Under the pieces are notes generated by a model. That model was not told the DNA's origin and did no database searches. It worked only from the letters and a program-made list of their open reading frames with translations. 19,948 nucleotides of DNA. Source: CABMGU01 sp035292785. GTDB taxonomy: Archaea; Nanobdellota; Nanobdellia; Woesearchaeales; ARS49. The position numbers and the translations under genes are program-made. The stretch lies in the NCBI GenBank assembly GCA_035292785.1, contig DATDPK010000047.1:1-19948 (forward strand), written 5' to 3'. Positions 1 to 6,719 of this stretch are shown here, piece by piece. Numbering within the stretch: the stretch's first letter is position 1; every line of letters starts with the position of its first letter.

Positions 1-1151
1 CCAGGAACAGAGTTCAGCTCTTCACAAAGCTTGACAGCACTATCACGATACTGCGTGAACAAAATCATCTTAGACATCTTATTGCTCTCAAACTCATTCT
101 TAACAAACTCCCTCAAAGCAGGAATCTTCGGATGCTCAATATTCGAATCAACAAGCTTCTGTGCAAGAACATAAGCAGTCTTAAAATGCAAATCAGCAGT
201 CAAATTCTTAACAGCCTTAACCTTCGAAGTCCGAGCATCAGCAAACATTTCATTCATATACTTCATCAGCTGGACTGCGCCCTGAGTCTCCAGCAATTCC
301 AAAGCGTGCTGAGCCTTGATAATCTCAGCAAGCAAGCTAACGCACCGCATCGCATCAAAATCCCTCTCGCCAGAAGAAAGCTTTGCGTGAAGCTGGGCCT
401 GCAACTGCAAGACATCCTTCTTGCTCATAAAAGCACCAGCCCTCACATTATACTTTTTCAAGTCATCAACCTTGGAGCGAATACACTTCTCAAGCATAAC
501 CTTGACTTTCAAAAACTCCTCAGGAAGCTCAACCTTAACCCACTTGATATCAATCGGCTGAATATAAGGCTGAACATCAGGGTCACGGTCGGTGCGAATT
601 TCAACAGCCTCAATAAACAAATTTTTGCAAACCTCGTCAATTTTTTCTGTTTCACTGCCCGGAGAAGCAGTCAATGCAAGAATTCTCGGCCAAGAAGCAC
701 GCTTCTGATACTGCTTGGCAACAAAAACATAACTATAATTCCCAGTCGCACGATGAGCCTCATCAAAAACCAGCAAACTAACATTAGAAAGGTCAACCTT
801 GCTGCCAATAACATCATTCTCCAAACCCTGCGGAGTGGAAAAAATCAGCTGAGCACTCTGCCACAACTCTGCACGTTTTTCAGGACTAACGTCTCCTGTA
901 AACAAAACCATCTTCTCGGGCGGCAGGTCAAAACCCTGCTGAAACGTAAACAAATGCTGCTCAGCCAAAGGCTTGGTAGGAGCAAGAATCAAAATCTTAG
1001 AATTAGGAAACTGTTTCAGCCTCTGAGCAGACAAAAGCATAGCAACACCAGTCTTGCCCATTCCAGTCGGCAAAACAACCAAAGTATTCTTCAACGCAGC
1101 AGTAGCTAAGATAGTTTCCTGATACAATCTCGGAACAAACCCCCGCAACAT
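1..1151 (-). CDS. hef: Hef/FANCM-type SF2 DNA helicase, N-terminal part (cut by window edge)
   Basis: The minus strand encodes about 383 residues running off the left edge. Residues 28-34 are PTGMGKT (Walker A), 130-133 are DEAH followed by RATGNYSY, a signature of the Hef/Mph1/FANCM group, and a TASPG motif III follows near residue 160. Family knowledge: Hef unwinds forked DNA at stalled replication forks and in euryarchaea carries a C-terminal XPF/ERCC4 nuclease plus HhH domain; that part is outside the window, so helicase-only cannot be separated from helicase-nuclease. The ATG at 1151 is chosen because it sits 21-30 bases after a TATA-like box and starts directly before the conserved RLYQE segment, giving a probably leaderless message. 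It lies 35 bases after the metallo-beta-lactamase gene on the same strand but seems to have its own promoter. Confidence 0.9.
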   Translation of the reverse strand, partial: MLRGFVPRLYQETILATAALKNTLVVLPTGMGKTGVAMLLSAQRLKQFPNSKILILAPTKPLAEQHLFTFQQGFDLPPEKMVLFTGDVSPEKRAELWQSAQLIFSTPQGLENDVIGSKVDLSNVSLLVFDEAHRATGNYSYVFVAKQYQKRASWPRILALTASPGSETEKIDEVCKNLFIEAVEIRTDRDPDVQPYIQPIDIKWVKVELPEEFLKVKVMLEKCIRSKVDDLKKYNVRAGAFMSKKDVLQLQAQLHAKLSSGERDFDAMRCVSLLAEIIKAQHALELLETQGAVQLMKYMNEMFADARTSKVKAVKNLTADLHFKTAYVLAQKLVDSNIEHPKIPALREFVKNEFESNKMSKMILFTQYRDSAVKLCEELNSVP

Positions 1152-1171
1152 AAAATGATTAAAGAAAAAAC

Positions 1172-1181
1172 AGTATATATG
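1172..1181 (-). promoter_or_regulatory. TATA box of the Hef gene
   Basis: On the minus strand the sequence reads CATATATACT, 21-30 bases before the ATG at 1151, the usual archaeal spacing for a leaderless transcript. Confidence 0.5.
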
Positions 1182-1186
1182 CTTTA

Positions 1187-1768
1187 CTAGTGCCCAGGAC
1201 ATATAAACTTGAATTTGTAATCAACCAACTTTGCCAAAGAATTCCTCAAAGAGTCAATATTTCCGGTGGGCGCATGAGCGTGGCCAAGACCGTTCTCCAG
1301 CAAAGTATCGCCAGTAAACAAAACCTTGTCATCTGAGAGCAAAATGCAGCAACTGCCTGAAGTATGGCCAGGAGTGTGAATAACTTCAATGCCCGGAATG
1401 TTTAATGACTGCGCAGAATTAAAGTCCATCTTTCCAATTTTTTCAGCCAAAAGGCTATCAGAAATCATTTTTGAAGAATTATTTTTCAAATCAGCAATGT
1501 CCTCAGGCATTGCAAAAATGCGGGCATTAGGAAACAAATCAAGATTGCCTGCGTGGCGGGAATGCAAATGCGTCAAAATAACGTGCGTGACTCTTTCAAA
1601 AGGCACAATCTTGCTCAAAAACAACTCAATATGCTGCCTGTCAGCACGAGCGCCGGTGTCGATGATTATTTTTTGCTCTCCCAAGTCAACAAAATAACAG
1701 TTGCAGGAAGCCCTAAGTTTCCAGACCCTTTCATTAATACTAGACACTATGGATGATTCCTTTTTCAT
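1187..1768 (-). CDS. Metallo-beta-lactamase-fold hydrolase, altered metal site
   Basis: A 193-residue MBL-fold protein. Visible motifs are IIDTG (35-39), THLHSRHAGN (66-75), HTPGHTSGS (131-139), TGDTL (152-156) and a terminal CPGH. The expected ligands H67, H69, H72, H135, D154 and H193 are present, but the aspartate of HxHxDH, normally a ligand of the second metal, is Arg71 (codon CGC). The last ligand His is also the last residue. Substrate unknown; the family includes glyoxalase II-like thioesterases, lactonases and other hydrolases. The ATG at 1768 is chosen over a TTG seven codons upstream because it is ATG and leaves a normal-length N-terminus before the first strand. The start overlaps the end of the membrane-protein gene by 29 bases, so it is probably the last gene of the 3488-to-1187 operon. 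Confidence 0.85.
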   Translation of the reverse strand: MKKESSIVSSINERVWKLRASCNCYFVDLGEQKIIIDTGARADRQHIELFLSKIVPFERVTHVILTHLHSRHAGNLDLFPNARIFAMPEDIADLKNNSSKMISDSLLAEKIGKMDFNSAQSLNIPGIEVIHTPGHTSGSCCILLSDDKVLFTGDTLLENGLGHAHAPTGNIDSLRNSLAKLVDYKFKFICPGH

Positions 1769-2054
1769 GCAACCAATACCCGAGAACAACTCCTGCGAGC
1801 ATCAATAAAACGATAACCTGCAGAGAAGCAAACAAAGAGCCAATCATAAAACCAAGAAGGAAAAAAATGATTGACAAAAACAAAGGAACGCGATTGGTTT
1901 TCTTGCCACGATGCCAAACCCTGCCAAACAACAAACCCATCAGGAACACAACAATATACGCAACAACCAGATTATCAGAGAACAAAGCAAAGGCAAACCC
2001 AACTACCATAAAAACAACTGCCCAAAATTCAGGCCAATCCAGAGCCAATTCCAT
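1740..2054 (-). CDS. Small four-helix membrane protein, unknown function
   Basis: The 104 residues form about four hydrophobic helices, near residues 9-26, 28-46, 57-75 and 77-95, with a basic loop (HRGKKTNR) between the second and third. I do not recognise a family. The ATG at 2054 abuts the stop codon of the site-2-protease-like gene (2055-2057) with no spacing, so the two are almost certainly co-translated. Its 3' end overlaps the start of the MBL-fold gene. Being locked between a TraB/S2P-like pair and a hydrolase suggests an accessory membrane subunit, which is inference only. Confidence 0.75.
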   Translation of the reverse strand: MELALDWPEFWAVVFMVVGFAFALFSDNLVVAYIVVFLMGLLFGRVWHRGKKTNRVPLFLSIIFFLLGFMIGSLFASLQVIVLLMLAGVVLGYWLHEKGIIHSV

Positions 2055-2801
2055 CTAAGCCCTCCACTTGCTCTCAAAGAAAACATAAAATGCAAGCCAG
2101 GCAGCAATACCAATCAAGCCGGCAAAAATGTAGGAATAAATATTCAGCCAATAGATAAGAAGAGCATAGCTTGACACCGCTGCAAACATAAATACATAAG
2201 TCAGCCTTGAATAATAGAACAGCCTGCTACCGTCGAGAGGGGGAATCGGCAGCAAGTTCCACGCTGCAAAAACCAAGTTCATAACGAAAAGCCTCTCGGC
2301 AAAAACAGAAGGAATAACACCGCCCCATTCCAAGCTCTTCACCAAAGCAGAGAAAAAGATGTTAGCCAAAGGGCCTGCAACAGAAATTTTCATAATTGTT
2401 GAAATATTAGGGCCGTACCTGAAAGCACCAAGCCTGTGAACTGGCAGCAAATGGGCAATTGTTGAACTCGCAGCAAAAAACTTGACGCTTCCATCTGTTA
2501 TCAGCACAAGAATCAAGCTGATGATAAGGCCGTGCCACCATAATTTCTGCTCGGCATAAAAGCCAAGGTACAAAGCCATCATACGCTGTCCGGCGTGGTG
2601 CACGAAAACAGTGATGCCTACCAACAGAAGCGCATAAATCCAATTTGCCACGCCAGAACGGAAATCAAAACGCTCAGCACCCCATTCAGTCCAGGAGGCG
2701 ACCAGGGCAAGAAAAACAACCATGATGAAAAAATTCAATAATTCAACTTTTGAAAACCAGAAATACCTTCGCAACTTGTCAATATAATTTCTTAAGCTCA
2801 T
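2055..2801 (-). CDS. Site-2 protease (M50)-like membrane protein with degenerate HExxH
   Basis: A 248-residue polytopic protein. The order of features matches archaeal site-2 proteases: a helix carrying VFVHHAGQRMMALYLG (65-80), then AEQKLWWHGL (83-92), a KISVAGPLANI segment (138-148) and NLLPIPPLDG (182-191). The last element is the usual second active-site motif with its Asp190. The zinc motif HExxH is replaced by H68-H69-A-G-Q72: the general-base Glu is His and the second His ligand is Gln. This suggests a non-proteolytic member or unusual metal binding, unless the substitutions are tolerated. The ATG at 2801 lies six bases after the TraB-like stop, and the following gene starts at the next base after its stop, so it is the middle of an operon. 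Confidence 0.8.
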   Translation of the reverse strand: MSLRNYIDKLRRYFWFSKVELLNFFIMVVFLALVASWTEWGAERFDFRSGVANWIYALLLVGITVFVHHAGQRMMALYLGFYAEQKLWWHGLIISLILVLITDGSVKFFAASSTIAHLLPVHRLGAFRYGPNISTIMKISVAGPLANIFFSALVKSLEWGGVIPSVFAERLFVMNLVFAAWNLLPIPPLDGSRLFYYSRLTYVFMFAAVSSYALLIYWLNIYSYIFAGLIGIAAWLAFYVFFESKWRA

Positions 2802-2807
2802 CTCTTT

Positions 2808-3488
2808 TCACTTTAAAGGCTGCTCTGTCTTTAAATATCTTTTCAACAAACCGGCAATCTCCCTCTCGTGGCCTGCGCCAACAACAGCAATAACTTTCTC
2901 ATCAGGAAACTGCTTCATAATATGAAACAAGCGGTGCGCCATAACCTCATTGCGCTCGGCAACCAAAACACGGTAAACATTAGGATAGCGCAAGCGAACA
3001 TCCCTGATAAGCTTTTCAATAACCTTTTCAGAAGGAACTTTTGACAGGTCAAACTTTACACCCTTGCCAAAGAAAAAGCCCTTGAACAAATCAACAGCAA
3101 AACGCCACTTTTCCTTCCAGGACAAAGCTTTTGAGAACCTGCGCAAAGTAATCTCAATATCCTGGTCGATAAATGCAATCTTTGCATTAACTTTCTGCGC
3201 GGTCTTAATCGCAAGCAGCATCTCAGCGCCAGGAGAAACCCCGACCTTTTTTCCCAACTTTTCCTCAACCCAGGCTCCAACCAATGCAAAAAGCCAGCCC
3301 TTGAAGCCAACACGGCGAATATCGCTGAAAGACAATTTGCGTTTTCCCTTCTGCAATAAAGCAGCAAAACGCTTCCTATCAAGCTCAACAGCAACAACAG
3401 CAGGACTTTCCTCTAGAATAACCCTTTCCACCTGCCTCAGGCTCTCAGGAGAAATGTGAGAAGTGCCTATAATTCTAAGATTTTCCAC
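2808..3488 (-). CDS. TraB-family protein, soluble short form
   Basis: The 226-residue protein shows the TraB/PrgY pattern: GTSHIS (8-13), VVAVELDRKR (31-40), PGAEM (86-90), IDQD (107-110), an AERN segment (177-180) and VGAGHE (203-208). TraB-type domains are related to ChaN/Tiki folds with conserved Glu, Asp and His at a putative metal site. Bacterial PrgY/TraB limits peptide pheromone activity; the archaeal role is unknown. Archaeal TraB homologues are often near 400 residues with C-terminal membrane helices. This one stops after the soluble domain, and the next gene in the operon is a membrane protein. The start is GTG at 3488, supported by GTSHIS beginning at residue 8 and a TATA box 21-30 bases upstream. 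First gene of the minus-strand operon. Confidence 0.85.
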   Translation of the reverse strand: MENLRIIGTSHISPESLRQVERVILEESPAVVAVELDRKRFAALLQKGKRKLSFSDIRRVGFKGWLFALVGAWVEEKLGKKVGVSPGAEMLLAIKTAQKVNAKIAFIDQDIEITLRRFSKALSWKEKWRFAVDLFKGFFFGKGVKFDLSKVPSEKVIEKLIRDVRLRYPNVYRVLVAERNEVMAHRLFHIMKQFPDEKVIAVVGAGHEREIAGLLKRYLKTEQPLK

Positions 3489-3508
3489 AGTGCGTTCCTA
3501 TATACAAA

Positions 3509-3518
3509 CTTATATTAA
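3509..3518 (-). promoter_or_regulatory. TATA box of the TraB-like operon
   Basis: On the minus strand TTAATATAAG lies 21-30 bases before the GTG start at 3488. It drives the operon leftwards from a divergent intergenic region. Confidence 0.55.
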
Positions 3519-3538
3519 TCCTCTGTTTCACCATAATC

Positions 3539-3547
3539 TTTATATAG
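3539..3547 (+). promoter_or_regulatory. TATA box of the PRC-barrel gene
   Basis: TTTATATAG is a near-ideal archaeal TATA box. Transcription would start near 3570, leaving a short leader that contains the ribosome site. Confidence 0.7.
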
Positions 3548-3550
3548 TTT

Positions 3551-3573
3551 AACCATCCGAGAATAGTCGCAAC
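3551..3573. promoter_or_regulatory. Element shared with 11466-11488 (copy 1)
   Basis: This 23-base stretch begins AACCAT and contains AGAATAGT. It matches 18 of 23 bases of a stretch in the divergent intergenic region at 11466-11488. Four of the five differences are C/T or G/A changes. It could be a regulator site or a conserved core-promoter feature. Confidence 0.3.
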
Positions 3574-3574
3574 A

Positions 3575-3583
3575 AAGGAGGGA
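3575..3583 (+). promoter_or_regulatory. Strong Shine-Dalgarno site
   Basis: AAAGGAGGG ends five bases before the ATG at 3589 and fixes the start of the PRC-barrel gene. Confidence 0.8.
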
Positions 3584-3588
3584 AAATC

Positions 3589-3876
3589 ATGCTCAGAATG
3601 AAAAGAATACAGGAAACGTACGGCATGAAAGTCTTCACAGACCAAGGCGACTATTTTGGAGACGTAGAAGAAGCAATCTTGACTGCAACAAAAGTACACG
3701 GCTGGAGAGTAAGAGCAACAAAGAACTCATTCTTAAGCAAAGTGCTTGGAAGCGCAAAAGGAGTAATAGTGCCACACCAGCTTGTGAAAGCAATCGGCGA
3801 CATAATAATAATAAGCAAAGCAGCAGTGCCAAGCTATTCTGAAGAAAATCCACAAGAACAAGAAGTGGAAGCATAA
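3589..3876 (+). CDS. PRC-barrel domain protein
   Basis: A 95-residue protein in which nearly all residues form a PRC-barrel-like beta domain: GMKVFTDQGDYFGDVEEA (12-29) is the typical opening with the V-x-D-x-x-G-x-x-x-G-x-V pattern, and GVIVPHQLVKAIGDIIII (58-75) the typical close. A short acidic tail follows. PRC-barrel proteins occur in photosynthetic reaction centres, RimM and archaeal proteins, some linked to cell division (the CdpB group). The length and single-domain form fit the archaeal small PRC-barrel group, but a division role is not shown here. It is a single gene with its own TATA box, a strong ribosome site and a T-rich terminator. Confidence 0.85.
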   Translation: MLRMKRIQETYGMKVFTDQGDYFGDVEEAILTATKVHGWRVRATKNSFLSKVLGSAKGVIVPHQLVKAIGDIIIISKAAVPSYSEENPQEQEVEA

Positions 3877-3888
3877 TTTTTTTTCTTT
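3877..3888 (+). terminator. T-rich archaeal terminator
   Basis: Eight T, one C and three T directly follow the TAA stop of the PRC-barrel gene. T-tracts on the sense strand end transcription in archaea. It overlaps the stop codon of the convergent gene by two bases. Confidence 0.65.
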
Positions 3889-4309
3889 AGCTATAAGATT
3901 CAACCATAGAGAACAAGCTCTCCAAACCTCTTTTTAAAGCAGCGCGCTCTGTAATCTGCTCGTGAGTGTACGGGAAAAGCAGCCACTTGTTGTTTGATTT
4001 CGGGTTGACAAAATAAATGCACAAACCTTTCAATTTGCATAACTTATCCCAGCCAGCTATGACTTTATTCAAATTCTCCCTTGTATTCAAGACAACCAAG
4101 CCAAGCGGCTTGCCTTCACCCTTAGAAACAACCTCTTCAACATCAGAAAACTCAGGCCTAATCAGAAAAAACTGGTCTCCAGAAGATTTTCTAACAATAA
4201 AATCAAAACCATCAACATTCTCGTCGATACTTGTGATGGACTTCTTCATTACATCCTTGTTTTTGATGTAAATGACAGCCCATTCACGCAACGCTTTTTG
4301 AACGTCCAT
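3887..4309 (-). CDS. Conserved-looking hypothetical protein
   Basis: I do not recognise this 140-residue protein with certainty. It alternates short hydrophobic strands (FDFIVRK, FFLIR, LGLVVLN, GLCIYFVNP, WLLFPYTH) with helices, an alpha/beta layout that could be a degenerate nuclease-like fold, but I see no catalytic D-ExK set. The NPKSNNKWLLFPYTHEQIT stretch looks like a conserved core. The start is the ATG at 4309; the bases 21-30 upstream read TTTAAGAG-like, a weak TATA box. It converges on the PRC-barrel gene and diverges from the solenoid operon, so it is probably transcribed alone. Confidence 0.65.
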   Translation of the reverse strand: MDVQKALREWAVIYIKNKDVMKKSITSIDENVDGFDFIVRKSSGDQFFLIRPEFSDVEEVVSKGEGKPLGLVVLNTRENLNKVIAGWDKLCKLKGLCIYFVNPKSNNKWLLFPYTHEQITERAALKRGLESLFSMVESYS

Positions 4310-4379
4310 ACAAAAACTTCAGGTATTAAGCTCTTAAACTTTTTCTACCCCGAATAAGTGAGTATACGAAAGCGTAATA

Positions 4380-4411
4380 TTTATATATCAGTATATGTTG
4401 GTTTTAAATAG
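4380..4411 (+). promoter_or_regulatory. Two possible TATA boxes of the solenoid operon
   Basis: TTTATATAT at 4380-4388 and GTTTTAAATAG at 4401-4411 both resemble TATA boxes. The upstream box would give a leader containing the GAGGTG ribosome site at 4428-4433, so it is the likelier one; the second fits a leaderless start. Confidence 0.55.
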
Positions 4412-4438
4412 TGTTTTGAGTGTCAAAGAGGTGCCGAA

Positions 4439-5179
4439 ATGGAAGATAAAATTCTCCAAAAAGTCGTAACAAGCGTAACAGAAAACGTAAACGAAATAAA
4501 TAAAAGAGAACAAAGATTAACACAATTCAGGAAAATCCTTCCAGCACTTCTCGAAAAAGGCCTTGACAATGTCAACCTAAGCATGTTTGACGAGGAAACA
4601 CGCCTTTCAATATTGAACGCATTCGGCGACGAATACATCAGGAAAGGAAGACTGCCGGAAGCAATGAAAGCATTCATACTCGCAGGAAACAAAAAAAGAC
4701 TGACAAACATAGGAGAAGACTACGAGAAAGTAAGCCTGGTAAGCAACGCAATCGAGTGCTACAGACTGGCAGACAACGCAGAAAAACTGCTCAAAATCGG
4801 AAACAAATGCCTTGAAGACGGAAAAACAGGAGACGCAATAATCGCATTCCGCACAATAGGCGACTTTGAAAGACTTGCAAAAGTAGGCGAGGACTGTCTG
4901 AGAAAAGAAAAATATGATTATGCAATTGAAGTATTCAGCGCTATCAATAACAAGCAAAAACTCGCAGAAGTAGGCGACAAAGCACTGCGCGAAAGACAAA
5001 TAGGATATGCGGCAAAAGCATACGAAATGGCAAATGACGCAGAAAGACTATCAGCATTAGGCGACACCTGCCTGCGCGAAGGACTTATCGCAACAGCATA
5101 CAAATCATACACGCTGGCAAACAACACAATGATGGCAGACTTTGTAAAACAAAACTTCGGAACACAATTAAAACTATGA
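4439..5179 (+). CDS. Alpha-solenoid protein with six 29-residue repeats
   Basis: A 246-residue protein with a charged helical N-terminus (1-58) and six consecutive repeats of exactly 29 residues starting at L59, L88, L117, L146, L175 and L204. The pattern is L-x-x-h-G-x-x-x-L-x-x-G followed by A-h-x-x-a-h-x-x-A and a charged turn ending in R or K. This is a TPR-like helix-turn-helix solenoid, probably a protein-binding scaffold in the cytoplasm, with a shorter period than the 34 residues of classic TPR. The ATG at 4439 has a GAGGTG site five bases upstream. Its stop overlaps the zinc-protein start by four bases (ATGA), so the two are translationally coupled. The partner is unknown; the next two products are the obvious candidates. 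Confidence 0.8.
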   Translation: MEDKILQKVVTSVTENVNEINKREQRLTQFRKILPALLEKGLDNVNLSMFDEETRLSILNAFGDEYIRKGRLPEAMKAFILAGNKKRLTNIGEDYEKVSLVSNAIECYRLADNAEKLLKIGNKCLEDGKTGDAIIAFRTIGDFERLAKVGEDCLRKEKYDYAIEVFSAINNKQKLAEVGDKALRERQIGYAAKAYEMANDAERLSALGDTCLREGLIATAYKSYTLANNTMMADFVKQNFGTQLKL

Positions 5180-5406
5180 AATGCAATCAACATAAAAAAG
5201 AAACCACAAGCGCCTGCATGTGGTGCGGGAAAAAGCTATGCGAGTTCTGCATTGCAAAAAGCGACGGCAAAAAATACTATTGTGAAAAATGCACTGCAAG
5301 CCTGTCAACAATACGCAGGGAAAGAATGGTTGTGCCAATACAGAAGAGCAAATACAATTTTGAAAACGGATATCTTGTGCAAAGGGAGGCAAAGAAATGG
5401 ACGTAG
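5176..5406 (+). CDS. B-box-like zinc-binding protein
   Basis: A 76-residue protein. Residues 3-39 hold the ligand series C3-x2-H6-x7-C14-x2-C17-x4-C22-x2-C25-x10-C36-x2-C39, eight possible ligands and so up to two zinc ions, in a B-box-like order. The C-terminal 35 residues are basic and hydrophilic. B-box modules usually mediate protein contacts. The ATG overlaps the solenoid stop (ATGA), and its own end overlaps the coiled-coil gene by 10 bases. It is therefore the middle of a three-gene overlapping operon, and a shared complex is a reasonable inference. Confidence 0.75.
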   Translation: MKCNQHKKETTSACMWCGKKLCEFCIAKSDGKKYYCEKCTASLSTIRRERMVVPIQKSKYNFENGYLVQREAKKWT

Positions 5407-5837
5407 ACAAAATCCAGAGAATAAACACACTAACAAGCGAACTACGCAAGCACAACTTTGCAACTTCAAGCGAAGACGCATTCCAACAAGCAGAACAACT
5501 CTACGAAGATTCACCAGAACAAATTGTTGTAGAAGAAAAACAACCTGCGGCAGAGCAAACAACACACCTTGAAGAAAGAAAAGCAGAATTATTGATTCAA
5601 ATGAACAACAAAAAATACGAACAAGAATTTTCATTACTCAGGTCAGCATTAAATACACTGGCACATGAGCTTGAAACAGTCAAAACAGAACTGCGCAAAT
5701 TCTCAGAACAAAACCCAAGACCAAAAGAAAAACAGGCTGAACTAAAAACAGAAACAAAAGAAGCACACCCAAGACAGGGAAACTTCACTCCGGAAGACGT
5801 TGACATCCAGAAGATGTTTTATTTTGGGAAGAAGTAG
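5397..5837 (+). CDS. Coiled-coil protein, unknown function
   Basis: A 146-residue, strongly charged protein. Residues 58-105 look like a coiled coil (HLEERKAELLIQMNNKK, then LNTLAHELETVKTELRKF), flanked by low-complexity Glu/Gln/Lys regions. The C-terminal FTPEDVDIQKMFYFGKK looks like a conserved short peptide. The ATG at 5397 is preceded by GGGAGG nine bases upstream, inside the zinc-protein gene. No enzyme motif is visible, so a structural or adaptor role with the two upstream products is the best guess. Its TAG stop abuts the stop of the convergent UbiA gene with no gap. Confidence 0.7.
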   Translation: MDVDKIQRINTLTSELRKHNFATSSEDAFQQAEQLYEDSPEQIVVEEKQPAAEQTTHLEERKAELLIQMNNKKYEQEFSLLRSALNTLAHELETVKTELRKFSEQNPRPKEKQAELKTETKEAHPRQGNFTPEDVDIQKMFYFGKK

Positions 5838-6683
5838 TTAAAGGTATAATACGCTAACGACCATCAAACCCCAAAGAAGAATAGATAAAAACATACGCTT
5901 GTCAAACAAAACCTTCTCAGGATGGCGTGAAATAATATTGCCGGAACTAATAAGACTCTCGTACCTGAAAATAGAATACATAGCAATAGGCAAAGTAATG
6001 TAAAGCAGCTTATGTTCACCAAAGAAAACATACAAAGTGTAAGAAATGACCAATGAAGTTGTTGCCAAAGCACTCAACCTTGAAACAACATCATCTGAAT
6101 AAGCCGACAAAGCCTTTCTTTGCAAATGAGCCTTGTTTTTCAAAAGCATAAGCTCGCTTCTCCTCTTGCCGAGAATCAGGAAGAGGGCGAGGAAGAAAAC
6201 ACCTGCAACAAGCCAAGGACTAACCCAGACAGAAATTGCAAATGCTCCTGCAACTGCACGGATTACGAAGTTAACTGCAATCGTTAGAATATCTGCAAAA
6301 GCCTCGTGCTTCAACCAGACAGTATATAATTGTGAAAGAACAAAATAACCCAAAGCAGCGTACAAGAAATTAATTGGAAGCAACAAAGCAACACCAAAAC
6401 CAACAGCCAACAACAAAAGAGCTGAAATCAAAGCTCCCAATGTGCCAATCTCGCCAGAAGCAATAGGCCTGTTCCACTTCTCAGGATGAAGCTTGTCCTT
6501 ATTTTTATCAGCATAATCATTGATAACATACGTTGCAGAGGAAAGAGCACAAAAGCTCAGGAATGCCAAAACAGCAGTACTTATTGCAGAACTGTTTGCC
6601 AGATTGCCTGAAAAGACTAATGGCAAAAAGACTAACAAATTTTTGTACCATTGAAACGGCCTAAGTAATAAAGCGTATTTCAT
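5838..6683 (-). CDS. UbiA-family prenyltransferase, decaprenyl-phosphate phosphoribosyltransferase-like
   Basis: A 281-residue polytopic protein. RPFQWYKNLLVFLPLVFSG opens it at residue 8, NDYADKNKD (55-63) is the first Asp-rich motif, followed by HPEKWNRPIASG (66-77). YTVWLKHEAFAD (120-131) is the second motif region, then FVIRAVAGA and LGKRRSEL (171-178). This set resembles the branch that includes mycobacterial DPPR synthase (Rv3806c), which moves phosphoribose from PRPP to a polyprenyl phosphate, more than the heme, quinone or geranylgeranylglyceryl branches. In an archaeon the product could be a lipid-linked pentose donor for surface glycans (inference). The ATG at 6683 has a TATA box 21-32 bases upstream. 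Confidence 0.85.
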   Translation of the reverse strand: MKYALLLRPFQWYKNLLVFLPLVFSGNLANSSAISTAVLAFLSFCALSSATYVINDYADKNKDKLHPEKWNRPIASGEIGTLGALISALLLLAVGFGVALLLPINFLYAALGYFVLSQLYTVWLKHEAFADILTIAVNFVIRAVAGAFAISVWVSPWLVAGVFFLALFLILGKRRSELMLLKNKAHLQRKALSAYSDDVVSRLSALATTSLVISYTLYVFFGEHKLLYITLPIAMYSIFRYESLISSGNIISRHPEKVLFDKRMFLSILLWGLMVVSVLYL

Positions 6684-6699
6684 ACTACTGTTTAGTAGT
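6684..6699. promoter_or_regulatory. Inverted repeat at the start of the UbiA-family gene
   Basis: ACTACT-GTTT-AGTAGT is a perfect 6-bp inverted repeat between the TATA box and the ATG, covering the expected transcription start. It could be an operator or a short hairpin. Confidence 0.35.
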
Positions 6700-6703
6700 G
6701 AAC

Positions 6704-6715
6704 TATATATAAATC
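6704..6715 (-). promoter_or_regulatory. TATA box of the UbiA-family gene
   Basis: The minus strand reads ATTTATATATAG, 21-32 bases before the ATG at 6683. Confidence 0.7.
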
Positions 6716-6719
6716 TTGC

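Noticed and set aside
132..1109. Long plus-strand open frame of 325 codons
   Set aside because: It lies opposite the Hef helicase, whose minus-strand frame shows clear helicase motifs. The plus-strand product is Ser/Asn/Leu-rich without family features, as expected from antisense of T/G-rich coding sequence.
1769..1789. TTG start adding seven residues to the MBL-fold protein
   Set aside because: The ATG at 1768 gives a normal N-terminus. The added residues lie inside the upstream membrane-protein gene and show no conservation-like feature.
2519..2527. TGATGAT resembling box C of a C/D guide RNA
   Set aside because: It lies inside the site-2-protease-like gene and no matching box D, second C'/D' pair or promoter was found.
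4365..4376. TACG-AAAG-CGTA mini-hairpin before the solenoid operon
   Set aside because: A 4-bp arm is expected by chance in a window of this size and has no supporting context.
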